NCBI GenBank assembly: GCA_035995885.1
Contig: DASYKC010000098.1
Coordinates: 1 to 26,087, forward strand
Reading direction: 5' to 3'
Length of the DNA: 26,087 nucleotides
Origin: Schlegelella_A sp035995885
GTDB lineage: Bacteria > Pseudomonadota > Gammaproteobacteria > Burkholderiales > Burkholderiaceae_C
The translations under genes and the position numbers were made by a program. The notes under the pieces are model-generated. The model worked only from the letters and a program-made list of their open reading frames with translations, did no database searches and was not told where the DNA came from. Shown here one piece after another: positions 1 through 6,833 of this stretch (position 1 is the first letter of the stretch; every line of letters begins with the position of its first letter).

Positions 1-711
1 GACGACCGCGATGCGTCGAGCCTGCCGGCGCAGACGATCGAGTGGCAGCGGCTCGAGCGAGATATCGCGGGTCTTCGCATCGGTCTTCTCGCCGACATCG
101 GCGTCGGCCTGCCGGTCGATCCGGAGACCGCAGCGGCGGTCGAGGCGGTGGCGAAGCGCTTCGAAGCCGCTGGCGCGAAGGTCGATCGCGTCGCACCCTT
201 CATGACGCGATCGATGTTCGACGGCATGGACGAGTTCTGGCGCATGCGCGCCTGGCTCGACATCTCGGCGCTGCGCGAGGAGCGGCGCGCGCGCATCCTG
301 CCGTTCATCGTCGCCTGGGCGAAGCGCGGCGCGACGCTGTCGGGCGAGCGCGTCTTTCGCGGCTGCGGCCAGATGGCGGCGATGCGCGACGCCGCCGTCG
401 CCGCGTGCCGGCCGTACGACGTCGTCCTGTCGCCGACCGCGCCGATCGTCGCCTACGCGGCCGAGCTGCCGAGCCCGACCAACGACCCCGAGCGGCCGTT
501 CGAGCACATCGCCTTCACCCTCGCCTACAACATGAGCGAGCAGCCGGCGGCGAGCATCGACTGCGGCCGGACCGCCGCCGGCCTGCCGATCGGCCTGCAG
601 ATCGTCGGCCATCGCCACGACGACCTGACCGTGCTGCAAGTCGCGCGCGCGTGGGAAGCGATGCGGCCGGCGCCGCCGCCATGGCCCGAGCCGCCGGCCA
701 CGCTGTCCTGA
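1..711 (+). CDS. amidase-signature family amidase, C-terminal part (5' end outside window)
   Basis: The frame is open from the first base and ends at TGA 709-711, giving about 236 residues of the C-terminal part of an amidase-signature (AS) hydrolase. Such enzymes hydrolyse carboxamides to acids and ammonia; relatives include GatA and aryl/aliphatic amidases. The best recognisable block is near the C-terminus: a segment with Y-N-M-S-E-Q-P-A followed by GLPIGLQIVG, which is the conserved family ending that shapes the substrate pocket, then a short helix. The Lys-cisSer-Ser catalytic triad and Gly/Ser-rich core lie upstream of the window, so activity cannot be judged. The TPR gene follows after 52 bases on the same strand and may be co-transcribed. 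A nitrile hydratase lies about 4.8 kb downstream, which makes a nitrile-to-acid link possible but unproven. Family call is firm; substrate is unknown. Confidence 0.88.
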   Translation, partial: DDRDASSLPAQTIEWQRLERDIAGLRIGLLADIGVGLPVDPETAAAVEAVAKRFEAAGAKVDRVAPFMTRSMFDGMDEFWRMRAWLDISALREERRARILPFIVAWAKRGATLSGERVFRGCGQMAAMRDAAVAACRPYDVVLSPTAPIVAYAAELPSPTNDPERPFEHIAFTLAYNMSEQPAASIDCGRTAAGLPIGLQIVGHRHDDLTVLQVARAWEAMRPAPPPWPEPPATLS

Positions 712-763
712 GCGAAGCGACGGATCGCGGCGGCCGGCGACCGGCTCCTTCGCGCCGCTCACG

Positions 764-2122
764 ATGACGACCCGGACGCGGCGCGACGCGCGCGGCAATC
801 CGGTCTCGACCGGCTCGGCGGCCGCGCTCGATGCGAGCGAGCGCGCGCTCTGGCGAATGATGTCGTTCTACGGCACGCCGCTCGACGACCTCGACGCGGC
901 GATCGCGGCCGACCCGGCGTGGCTGCTGCCGGGCCTGATGAAGGCCGGCTTCCTGCTCAGCCTGACCGAGCCGTCGCTCGTCGCCGAGGCGACGGCGCTG
1001 CTCGAGGCCGCCGCCGCGTCGCGCGATCGCGGCAACGCGCGCGAGCGCGCTCATCTCGCTGCGCTGCAGCGGCTCGCCGCCGGCGACTGGGCCGGCGCCG
1101 GCGCGGCCTGGGGCGAGATCCTGCAAGGCCATCCGCGCGACGCCCTGGCGCTGCAATGGGCGCACCTGCTCGCCTTCTATCGCGGCGATGCGAAGGGGCT
1201 GCGCGAGCAGGCCGAGGCGGCGCTGCCGTCGTGGCGCGACGACGACGCGCTCCATCCCTACGTCCTCGCGCTGCACGCCTTCGGCCTCGAGGAAGAAGGC
1301 CGCTACGCCGAGGCCGAGGCGACCGGCCGGCGCGCGCTCGCCGGCGCCGCGCGCGTGCCGTGGGCGATCCACGCGGTCGCCCACGTGATGGAGATGCAGG
1401 GCCGCCACGAAGAAGGCGCGCGCTGGATGAACGAGTGGCGCGGTCACTGGGGCGCGGCCGAAGGCGACGGCAGCGGCAACGCGCCGAACGGCTTCGCCGG
1501 CCACCTCGGCTGGCACGAGGCGCTGTTCGCGCTCGAGGGCGTCGACACCGGCACGGCGCTGCGCGTCTTCGACCGCTACCTCGACGCCGGGCGAGTCGAG
1601 ATCGCGCTGCAGCGCGTCGATGCGGCGTCGCTGCTCTGGCGCCTCCACCTTCTCGGCGCCGACGTCGGTGATCGCTGGCAGGCGCTCGTCGCCGGCTGGC
1701 CGCTCGACGCCGCCAACGCGGGTCGCTCGGTCTTCAACGACGCGCACGCGACGATGGCGCTGATCGGCGCCGGCGAATCGGCACGGGCGCGCGCCTGGGT
1801 CGCGCTCTGCATCGACGGCGCCGAGCGCGGCGCCGGCTGGAACCACGCGGTCTCGCGCGAGCTCGGCGCGCCGCTGCTGCGCGGCCTGCTCGCCTTCGGC
1901 GAAGGCCGCGCCGGCGACGCCGCCGCAGCGATCGCGCCGCTGCGCGACCGGCTCGCCCGCATCGGCGGCAGCCATGCCCAGCGCGACGTGATCGAGCAGA
2001 CGCTGATCGCCGCCGCGGCGCTCGGCACCGATCGTCTTGCCGGAAGGGCGCTGCACGAAGCGCGAACGCGCGCCAAGGCGGCGACGCCGCTCAGCGCGTG
2101 GTGGTCGCGCAGGCTGCGCTGA
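764..2122 (+). CDS. TTC38-like tetratricopeptide repeat protein
   Basis: Encodes 452 residues, almost all helical and rich in Ala, Leu, Arg and Glu, with repeated helix pairs typical of TPR superhelices. The order of blocks (MMSFYGTPLDDLDAAIAADP near residues 30-48, then HAVAHVMEMQGRHEEGARWM near 207-226, then a GHLGWHEALFALE block and a FDRYLD block) resembles the TTC38 family of cytoplasmic TPR proteins. No enzymatic motif, signal peptide or membrane segment is visible, so a scaffold or protein-binding role is the most that can be inferred. Starting at ATG 764 gives the longest frame, but no good Shine-Dalgarno sequence precedes it. A later ATG near 859 (MMSFYG) is an alternative that would drop about 32 poorly conserved residues. 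It lies 52 bases after the amidase. The hexamer array follows its stop codon. Confidence 0.82.
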   Translation: MTTRTRRDARGNPVSTGSAAALDASERALWRMMSFYGTPLDDLDAAIAADPAWLLPGLMKAGFLLSLTEPSLVAEATALLEAAAASRDRGNARERAHLAALQRLAAGDWAGAGAAWGEILQGHPRDALALQWAHLLAFYRGDAKGLREQAEAALPSWRDDDALHPYVLALHAFGLEEEGRYAEAEATGRRALAGAARVPWAIHAVAHVMEMQGRHEEGARWMNEWRGHWGAAEGDGSGNAPNGFAGHLGWHEALFALEGVDTGTALRVFDRYLDAGRVEIALQRVDAASLLWRLHLLGADVGDRWQALVAGWPLDAANAGRSVFNDAHATMALIGAGESARARAWVALCIDGAERGAGWNHAVSRELGAPLLRGLLAFGEGRAGDAAAAIAPLRDRLARIGGSHAQRDVIEQTLIAAAALGTDRLAGRALHEARTRAKAATPLSAWWSRRLR

Positions 2123-2137
2123 CGCGGCCGCGGCGGG

Positions 2138-2284
2138 CCGACAACCGACAACCGACAACCGACACGGACACCGACATCGACACCGACACCGACATCGACA
2201 CCGACATCGACACCGACATCGGCATCGACATCGACATCGGCATCGACATCGACATCGACATCGACAACCGGCAACCGACAGCCG
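2138..2284. repeat. tandem hexamer array GACAYC flanked by CCGACAA heptamers
   Basis: Three exact copies of the heptamer CCGACAA (2138-2158) run into 18 consecutive in-phase hexamers at 2161-2268. The hexamers are mostly GACATC or GACACC, with two GGCATC, one GACACG and a final GACAAC. Heptamer-like units (CGGCAAC, CGACAG) reappear on the right side to about 2284. The array has no stop codon in any frame, which creates meaningless Asp-Ile/Asp-Thr or His-Arg dipeptide frames. It fills most of the 207-base gap between the stops of the convergent TPR and glutathione S-transferase genes. A simple-sequence (minisatellite) array is the best description; function is unknown. Confidence 0.9.
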
Positions 2285-2329
2285 GTCGCCGCTGGCCCGC
2301 GACCGTCGCTGTCGGGCCGGGTAAGCCGC

Positions 2330-2995
2330 TCAGACGAACGGCGCCGTCAGCCGCTCTGTCGCCAAGGCGCGCTGCACCGCGGGACGTGCCAGGACGCGGT
2401 CGAGCCACGGCGCGACATGCGGCAGGCTGCGCGCCGGCCGCGCGAAGCCGCGCGTCCAGCGGCACAGCACGAAGGCATACGGGTCGACGAGGTCGAAGCG
2501 GTCGCCGCAGAACCACGGCCCGCCGTGGCGCGCCAGCTCGGCGTCGATCTGGTCGAGCAGCGCGCCGACCTTGGCCTCGGCGCGGGCCTTGACGACCGCG
2601 GCGCCGGTGTCGTCGTCGGCCCAGCGCTCGGGGTAGAAGTAGATCGTCAGCGAGGCCTGCAGGGTGTTCGTGCACCAGGCGAGCCACTTGTAGGCGTGGG
2701 CGCGTTCGCGCGTTCCCGGCGCGGGCAGCAGGCCGGCCGCGGGGTGCGCGTCGGCCAGATGCATGCAGATCGCGGCGGTCTCGTAGAGGACGAGCGGCGC
2801 GCCGTCGCCACTGCCCGCCTCGTTGTCGACGAGCACGGGGATCAGCCCGTTCGGGTTGAGGGCGAGGTAGGCGGCCGACTTGTGCTCCGCGTGGGCGCGA
2901 TCGACGAGCTTCAGCGCAAACGGCGCGCCGATCTCCTCGAGCACGACGTGCGCGATCAGGCTGGCGTTGCCGGGAAAGTAGTGGAGCTGGCGCAT
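2330..2995 (-). CDS. glutathione S-transferase family protein
   Basis: Encodes 221 residues, the usual length for a cytosolic glutathione transferase. The N-terminal thioredoxin-fold domain (about 1-85) begins MRQLHYFPGNAS. It carries the NPNGLIPVL block with the cis-proline that contacts glutathione, then LYETAAI, whose Glu-Thr/Ser pair binds the gamma-glutamyl group. The C-terminal all-helical domain (about 95-215) includes the FDLVDPYAF block, matching the conserved N-capping Asp region of the family. The enzyme would conjugate or reduce electrophiles in the cytoplasm; the sequence does not fix the substrate. ATG 2995 is preceded by a GAGGAT-like ribosome binding site. The WYL regulator lies 76 bases upstream on the same strand, so the two may be co-transcribed. 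Confidence 0.9.
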   Translation of the reverse strand: MRQLHYFPGNASLIAHVVLEEIGAPFALKLVDRAHAEHKSAAYLALNPNGLIPVLVDNEAGSGDGAPLVLYETAAICMHLADAHPAAGLLPAPGTRERAHAYKWLAWCTNTLQASLTIYFYPERWADDDTGAAVVKARAEAKVGALLDQIDAELARHGGPWFCGDRFDLVDPYAFVLCRWTRGFARPARSLPHVAPWLDRVLARPAVQRALATERLTAPFV

Positions 2996-3071
2996 GGCGC
3001 TGGATCCTCGGTCGATGGCGATGCGGGATTCTCGTCGCGCGAGGGCGCCGCGCCGGTGGCCGCGCGGTTCG

Positions 3072-4052
3072 TCAGCGTGCCGTCGCGTGCACGGACAACA
3101 CGGCGCGCGCCAGCCGGATCACCTCGGCGCGCAACGGCGCGGGCGCGAGGACCTCGAGCTCGGCGCCGAAGCTCGCCAGCTGCCGCGCACCCTGCTCGAT
3201 CGATTCGATCGCGATGCCGACCTCGCGCCATCCGGGCCGCGCGGTAACGGCGCCGGCGCCGTCGTCCGACGCAGCGAGCGTCGGCAGGCGCGAGTTGACG
3301 AGCCACGTCGCGCCGCGCGACGAGACGCGGACGCGCGCGCGCAACGGACGCAGCTCCGACTCGAAGCGCGCCGACGATTCCTGCCACGCCCGCGCCAGCT
3401 GAAAGCCGCGCGGCCGGCGGAAGCTTCGCGTGCCGGCTTTCAGGTCGACGAGGCTGGCAAGGCGGTAGGTGCGAACCGCGTCCTGGCCGCTCGTTCGCGC
3501 GAGCAGGTACCAGGCGCCGGCCTTGAGGACGAGGCCGAGCGGCTCGAGCTCGCGCCGCGCGACGCCGCGCCAGCTCTGGTAGCGAACGCTCAGCAGTCGC
3601 GCCTGCCAGACCGCCTCGGCGACCTCGCGCAGGAACTTCGGCGTGTCGGCGGCGCGGTACCAGTCGACCGGATCGATGTGCAGTCGCTCGCCGACGCGAT
3701 CGGCCTGCTCGCGCCAGCCGCTCGGCAGGCTGGCGATCATCTTCAGTCGCGCCGACGCGGCGGCCGCGCCGAGGCCGAGCTCGGTCGCCGGTCCGGGCAG
3801 GCCGGCGAGCAGGAGCGCGCTCGCCTCGGCCTCGGTCATGCCGGTGAGCTGCGTGCTCCAGCCCTCGCGCAGCTGGAAGCCGCCCAGGCGGCCGCGCTCG
3901 CCCCAGAGCGGCACGCCGGCCGCCGACAGCTGGTCGATGTCGCGCAGGATCGTGCGCTCCGAGACCTCGGTTGCCTGCGCGAGCGCGGCCGCGGTCATTC
4001 GCCCGCGCGCCTGCAGGAGCATCAGGATCGAGAGCAGCCGGCTCGCTTTCAC
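3072..4052 (-). CDS. YafY-type HTH / WYL-domain transcriptional regulator
   Basis: From GTG 4052 the protein is 326 residues. Residues 1-60 form a winged helix-turn-helix: LLSILMLLQARGRMTAAALA, then EVSERTILRDIDQLSAAGVP, then a Gly-Arg-rich wing GERGRLGGFQL. The second half contains the eponymous WYL block (GAWYLLAR) and basic and aromatic residues expected of the ligand-sensing Sm-fold domain, then a C-terminal WCX-like region. Family members sense nucleotides or small ligands and activate or repress adjacent genes. The frame extends to ATG 4085, but that start would run through a 23-bp inverted repeat that looks like an operator, so GTG 4052 (VKASRLLSIL, a typical family start) is preferred. 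It is divergent from the NIPSNAP gene, its likely target, and 76 bases upstream of the GST gene. Confidence 0.87.
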   Translation of the reverse strand: MKASRLLSILMLLQARGRMTAAALAQATEVSERTILRDIDQLSAAGVPLWGERGRLGGFQLREGWSTQLTGMTEAEASALLLAGLPGPATELGLGAAAASARLKMIASLPSGWREQADRVGERLHIDPVDWYRAADTPKFLREVAEAVWQARLLSVRYQSWRGVARRELEPLGLVLKAGAWYLLARTSGQDAVRTYRLASLVDLKAGTRSFRRPRGFQLARAWQESSARFESELRPLRARVRVSSRGATWLVNSRLPTLAASDDGAGAVTARPGWREVGIAIESIEQGARQLASFGAELEVLAPAPLRAEVIRLARAVLSVHATAR

Positions 4053-4065
4053 GGGCGGGCGATAA

Positions 4066-4088
4066 AACACGACATCACATGTCATGTT
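4066..4088. promoter_or_regulatory. 23-bp inverted repeat, candidate operator of the WYL regulator
   Basis: Arms AACACGACAT (4066-4075) and ATGTCATGTT (4079-4088) are separated by CAC and pair at 9 of 10 positions. The site is AT-rich against GC-rich surroundings. It sits in the divergent gap between the WYL regulator (start 4052) and the NIPSNAP gene (start 4130), where an autoregulating repressor or activator would bind. A TTTTAT box that could act as a -10 for the regulator overlaps its left edge on the minus strand. The symmetry is seen directly; the binding partner is inferred. Confidence 0.6.
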
Positions 4089-4129
4089 AGCGCTGGATGA
4101 TGTCGTCTTCGACCAGAAGGAGACGAGCG

Positions 4130-4876
4130 ATGACCGACCCGACGACCCTCGACCGCGCCGTCATCGAGCTGCGCCGGTACACGCTCCGGCCGGGCGCGCG
4201 CAAGACCCTGATCGAGCTCTTCGAGCGCGAGCTCATCGAGACCCAGGAGGCGTGCGGGATGGCCGTGCTCGGCCAGTTCCGCGACCTCGACGAGGACGAT
4301 CGCTTCGTCTGGCTGCGCGGCTTCGCCGCCATGGCGGCACGGCCGGCCGCGCTCGCCGACTTCTACGGCGGCCCGGCGTGGCGCGCCCACCGCGAGGCGG
4401 CCAACGCGACCATGATCGACTCCGACGACGTCCTCCTCCTCCGCCCCGCGTGGACCGGCGCATGCGACGCGATGCGCGGCCGCTCGCGTGCGCCGCTGGG
4501 TGCGACCGCGACGCCGGCCGGTTTCCTCCTCGTCACCCTGCTGCACCTGGCCGCGCCGGCCGACGCCGAGGGGCTCGCGCTTTGCCGGGACGTCCTCGTG
4601 GCGGCACCGACCGCGGCCGGCGCCGAGGTGATCGGCTGCTGCGTCAGCGAGACCGCCGCCAACAACTTCGTCCGCCTTCCCGTCCGCGAAGGCGAGCACG
4701 TCGTGGCGGGGTTCGCCTGGTTCGACGACCGAGGCGCCGGCGACACCTTCGTTCGCCGCGGCGTGTCGCCCGGCGCCGCCGCGACCGCTCTCTCGCGCCT
4801 CCTGATCCGTCCGATCGAGCACCTGCGCCTGGCGCCGACGCCTCGCTCGGCGATCCACGCCGGAGCGAAGCGATGA
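4130..4876 (+). CDS. NIPSNAP family protein
   Basis: Encodes 248 residues. The N-terminal half reads as a NIPSNAP ferredoxin-like (dimeric alpha/beta barrel) domain: VIELRRYTLRPGARKTLIELFERE, then a G-M-A-V-L-G-Q-F-R-D block, then FVWLRGF and a Y-G-G-P-A-W block ahead of a long helix. The C-terminal half is a second, more divergent copy, so this is probably a tandem-domain protein. Members are cytoplasmic and mostly of unknown function. ATG 4130 was chosen because AGAAGGAGA lies 8-15 bases upstream; an upstream in-frame ATG at 4097 has no such site. The next gene starts within its stop codon (ATGA 4873-4876), so the two are likely translationally coupled. Regulation by the divergent WYL protein is likely but inferred. 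Confidence 0.85.
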   Translation: MTDPTTLDRAVIELRRYTLRPGARKTLIELFERELIETQEACGMAVLGQFRDLDEDDRFVWLRGFAAMAARPAALADFYGGPAWRAHREAANATMIDSDDVLLLRPAWTGACDAMRGRSRAPLGATATPAGFLLVTLLHLAAPADAEGLALCRDVLVAAPTAAGAEVIGCCVSETAANNFVRLPVREGEHVVAGFAWFDDRGAGDTFVRRGVSPGAAATALSRLLIRPIEHLRLAPTPRSAIHAGAKR

Positions 4877-5484
4877 GCCCGACCAGCGATGCGGCGTTCG
4901 CGTCGCGGCGCGGCGTCCTCCTTCTGGCGGCGCGGCTCCTCGGCGGCGCAGCGCCCGCATCGCTGGCGCTCGGCGCCGGCATCCCTCACCTCACGGAGAC
5001 CCCGATGAACGAGCTCTCGAGCGAACGCGATTTCGATTTCCTGGCCGGGCGCTGGCGCGTCCTGCACCGGCGCCTGCGCGAGCGGCTCGCCGGCGACGAC
5101 CGCTGGCAGGAGTTCGAGGGCAGCTGCACGATGGCGCCCGTCCTCGGCGGCCTCGGCAATGTCGACGACAACGTCGTCGATCTGCCCGGCGGCGCCTATC
5201 GCGCGGTCTCGATCCGATCGTTCGATCCGGCGACGCGCCGATGGGCGATCTGGTGGCTCGACGGCCGCGACCCGCACCGCATCGACGTGCCGGTCGTCGG
5301 CGCGTTCGCGGCGGGCGTCGGCACCTTCCATGCCGACGAGACCTTCAAGGGCCGGCCGATCCGCGTCCGCTTCCGCTGGACCGACACGACGACGCCATCG
5401 CCGCGCTGGGAGCAGGCGTTCTCCCCGGATGCCGGCGCGACCTGGGAAACCAACTGGATGATGCGCTTCGTCCGCGTGCCCTAG
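4873..5484 (+). CDS. DUF1579-like protein, possible Tat-exported form
   Basis: Encodes 203 residues from ATG 4873. The core starts at about residue 45 with ERDFDFLAGRWRVLHRR and continues with a W-x-E-F-E-G block, LGGLGNVDDN, and alternating strands ending in WETNWMMRFVRV. This fits a small lipocalin-like beta-barrel family related to DUF1579; no function is established. The first 40 residues contain SRRGVLLLAARLLGG and an Ala-rich stretch, which could be a Tat or Sec signal. An internal ATG at 5005 (MNELSSERDF), preceded by CACGGAGAC, would give a cytoplasmic form of 159 residues starting exactly at the domain. Both starts are plausible. The gene overlaps the NIPSNAP stop by 4 bases, and its stop interlocks with the nitrile hydratase beta stop at CTAG 5481-5484. 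Confidence 0.72.
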   Translation: MSPTSDAAFASRRGVLLLAARLLGGAAPASLALGAGIPHLTETPMNELSSERDFDFLAGRWRVLHRRLRERLAGDDRWQEFEGSCTMAPVLGGLGNVDDNVVDLPGGAYRAVSIRSFDPATRRWAIWWLDGRDPHRIDVPVVGAFAAGVGTFHADETFKGRPIRVRFRWTDTTTPSPRWEQAFSPDAGATWETNWMMRFVRVP

Positions 5485-6113
5485 ACGCGGCCCGGGGCGG
5501 ATGCGCGCTCGAGATAGCTCTGGAAGACGCCGACGTGGACGAACGCCGCGTCGGCCGAGCTCGGCCAGAGATCGGCGCTGCTGAAGCGGACGTCGTACGT
5601 CGGCTCGTCGGCCGACACGACGCCGTGCGCCTGCGCGTCGGGGAACGGATACGGCGGCGACTCGGCGACGACGACGCCGACCTTGCCGCGGACATAGGCC
5701 GGCAGGCGCACGTGGCCGGCCACGTGGTCGGCCTTGACGCGGACGCGGTCGCCGGGCGCGAAGCGCTCGCGCGCCGCCGCGTTGCTGCGGCCGGGCGCGC
5801 TCGCCAGCGCGAGCGGGAACGCGCCGTGCGCGCGCCGCTCGAGCTCGGCGCGTGTGACGATGCCCTTCTCGGCGCAGAGCGTCGCCAGGCTCGTCAGCGA
5901 TCGCTCGTAGTAGCTCGCCGACAGGTAGTGGCGCGGCTCCATGCGCTCGATCGCGTGGCGGTACTCGTCCATGTTGAAGACGCCGAGCCGGACGGCGAGC
6001 GAATAGAGGGCGTTGACGCGCTTCTCCCATTCGTCGTGGAAGGCCGGCGCATCGGCCGAATGGCGGACGGCGCCGAAGCCCTGCGTGCCGCCGAGGTCGT
6101 GGATGCCGTCCAT
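5481..6113 (-). CDS. nthB: nitrile hydratase subunit beta
   Basis: Encodes 210 residues, near the usual size for the beta subunit of nitrile hydratase, which hydrates nitriles to amides as an alpha-beta heterodimer (or dimer of these). The N-terminus MDGIHDLGGTQGFG is the family hallmark. It is followed by W-E-K-R-V-N-A-L, then IERMEPRHYLSASYYER, which carries the conserved Arg expected to contact the oxidised cysteine claw. The C-terminal SH3-like barrel holds FAPGDRVRVK, GHVRLPAYVRGKVG (second conserved Arg region) and a P-D-A-Q-A-H-G block. It follows the alpha gene by 15 bases on the same strand, so this is an alpha-beta operon. No separate activator gene (P14K/P47K type) is visible nearby. 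Its stop codon shares CTAG with the oppositely oriented upstream gene. Confidence 0.93.
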   Translation of the reverse strand: MDGIHDLGGTQGFGAVRHSADAPAFHDEWEKRVNALYSLAVRLGVFNMDEYRHAIERMEPRHYLSASYYERSLTSLATLCAEKGIVTRAELERRAHGAFPLALASAPGRSNAAARERFAPGDRVRVKADHVAGHVRLPAYVRGKVGVVVAESPPYPFPDAQAHGVVSADEPTYDVRFSSADLWPSSADAAFVHVGVFQSYLERASAPGRV

Positions 6114-6128
6114 CGCGGGGCAGCGCCG

Positions 6129-6722
6129 CTAGAGGCGGGCGACGCCGATCAACGAGTCGCGGCTGACGATCGCCGCGAGCCGGTCCTCGCTCCAGCCCGC
6201 CGTCTCGGGCGGCCGCGCCGGCAGGACGATGTAGCGCGTGTCGGCGGTCGTGTCCCAGACCCGGATCTCGATCTCGTCGGCCAGGTCGAGGCCCATCTCG
6301 CGCAGCACGGTGCGCGATTCGCGGACGATGCGGGCGCGGTACTCGAGGTCCTTGTACCAGTCGGGCGGCAGGCCGATGATCGTGAACGCGGTGCACGAGC
6401 AGAGCGTGCAGCAGATGACGTTGTGCACCGTCGCCGTGTTCTCGAGGACGACGAGATGGCGGTGGTGACGCGGCATCTCGCAGCCGAGCTCGGCGACAGC
6501 GGCCCGCCCGTCGCCGAGCAGGCGGGCGCGATACGCCGGATCGGTCCAGGCGCGGGCGACGACGCGGGCGCCGTTCTCGGGCACCCACTTCTCCTCGACC
6601 AGGTGCTCGGCCTCGGCGATGAACTCGCCGGCCCGCATGCCGCGCTCGTCGAGAACGGCCTGGATCGCGTCGACGCGCTGCGCGAGGGCCGTCGGCCGGA
6701 GCGCGCGGGAGGTGTCGGTCAT
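6129..6722 (-). CDS. nthA: nitrile hydratase subunit alpha, variant claw flanks
   Basis: Encodes 197 residues, typical for the catalytic alpha subunit. The metal claw is intact: C105-T-L-C108-S-C110. In characterised enzymes two of these cysteines are oxidised, and Thr at the second position is usual for cobalt forms (Ser for iron forms). GLPPDWYKDLEYRARIVRESR follows, as expected. The flanks differ from the common V-C-T-L-C-S-C-Y-P-W pattern: an extra Cys104 precedes the claw, and Thr-Ala-Phe replaces Tyr-Pro-Trp after it. Thiocyanate hydrolase gamma subunits share the claw, but the paired beta subunit here is full nitrile-hydratase-like. No ribosome binding site precedes ATG 6722; a TATACT box ends 10 bases upstream, so the mRNA may be nearly leaderless. 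It is divergent from the dienelactone-hydrolase-like gene. Confidence 0.92.
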   Translation of the reverse strand: MTDTSRALRPTALAQRVDAIQAVLDERGMRAGEFIAEAEHLVEEKWVPENGARVVARAWTDPAYRARLLGDGRAAVAELGCEMPRHHRHLVVLENTATVHNVICCTLCSCTAFTIIGLPPDWYKDLEYRARIVRESRTVLREMGLDLADEIEIRVWDTTADTRYIVLPARPPETAGWSEDRLAAIVSRDSLIGVARL

Positions 6723-6731
6723 GGTGCGACG

Positions 6732-6737
6732 AGTATA
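6732..6737 (-). promoter_or_regulatory. candidate -10 box (TATACT) for nthA
   Basis: On the minus strand, TATACT matches the sigma-70 -10 consensus at five of six positions and ends 10 bases before the nthA ATG. Transcription would start at or within a few bases of the start codon. No convincing -35 is found at the usual 16-18 base spacing; a perfect TTGACA lies at 6791-6786 but is 48 bases away. Confidence 0.35.
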
Positions 6738-6749
6738 GGAATCCCCGGC

Positions 6750-6766
6750 CTCGGGCGCGACCCGAG
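6750..6766. promoter_or_regulatory. inverted repeat in the nthA / hydrolase divergent promoter region
   Basis: CTCGGG and CCCGAG form a perfect 6-bp inverted repeat around a CGCGA spacer. It lies midway in the 111-base gap between nthA and the divergent hydrolase gene, and just upstream of the putative nthA -10 box. It could be an operator for the divergent pair, but short GC-rich inverted repeats are common in such DNA. Confidence 0.3.
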
Positions 6767-6833
6767 ACGCGCGCCGCGGCGTTCGTGTCAAAGTCGCGCG
6801 ATCGACCGGACGTCGCAGCGAAGGAGCCGCCAA

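Noticed and set aside
515..2158. A long open frame on the minus strand, antisense to the amidase end and the TPR gene
   Set aside because: The translation is Arg/Ala/Glu-rich and shows no domain; GC-rich coding DNA leaves the opposite strand open. The TPR frame explains the region.
2138..2284. The hexamer array as a CRISPR or as coding sequence (Asp-Ile/Asp-Thr or His-Arg dipeptide repeats)
   Set aside because: There are no spacers between the repeats and no cas genes, and the dipeptide frames have no start signal or flanking domain; all frames are open simply because the unit lacks stops.
2286..2320. Stem with GGCCCG/CGGGCC arms right of the hexamer array as a terminator for the GST gene
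   Set aside because: A 6-bp stem with a long loop and no T-tract; too weak to report as a feature.
6129..6722. Thiocyanate hydrolase gamma subunit instead of nitrile hydratase alpha
   Set aside because: The claw is shared, but the adjacent single full-length beta subunit and the absence of a split alpha/beta pair favour nitrile hydratase.
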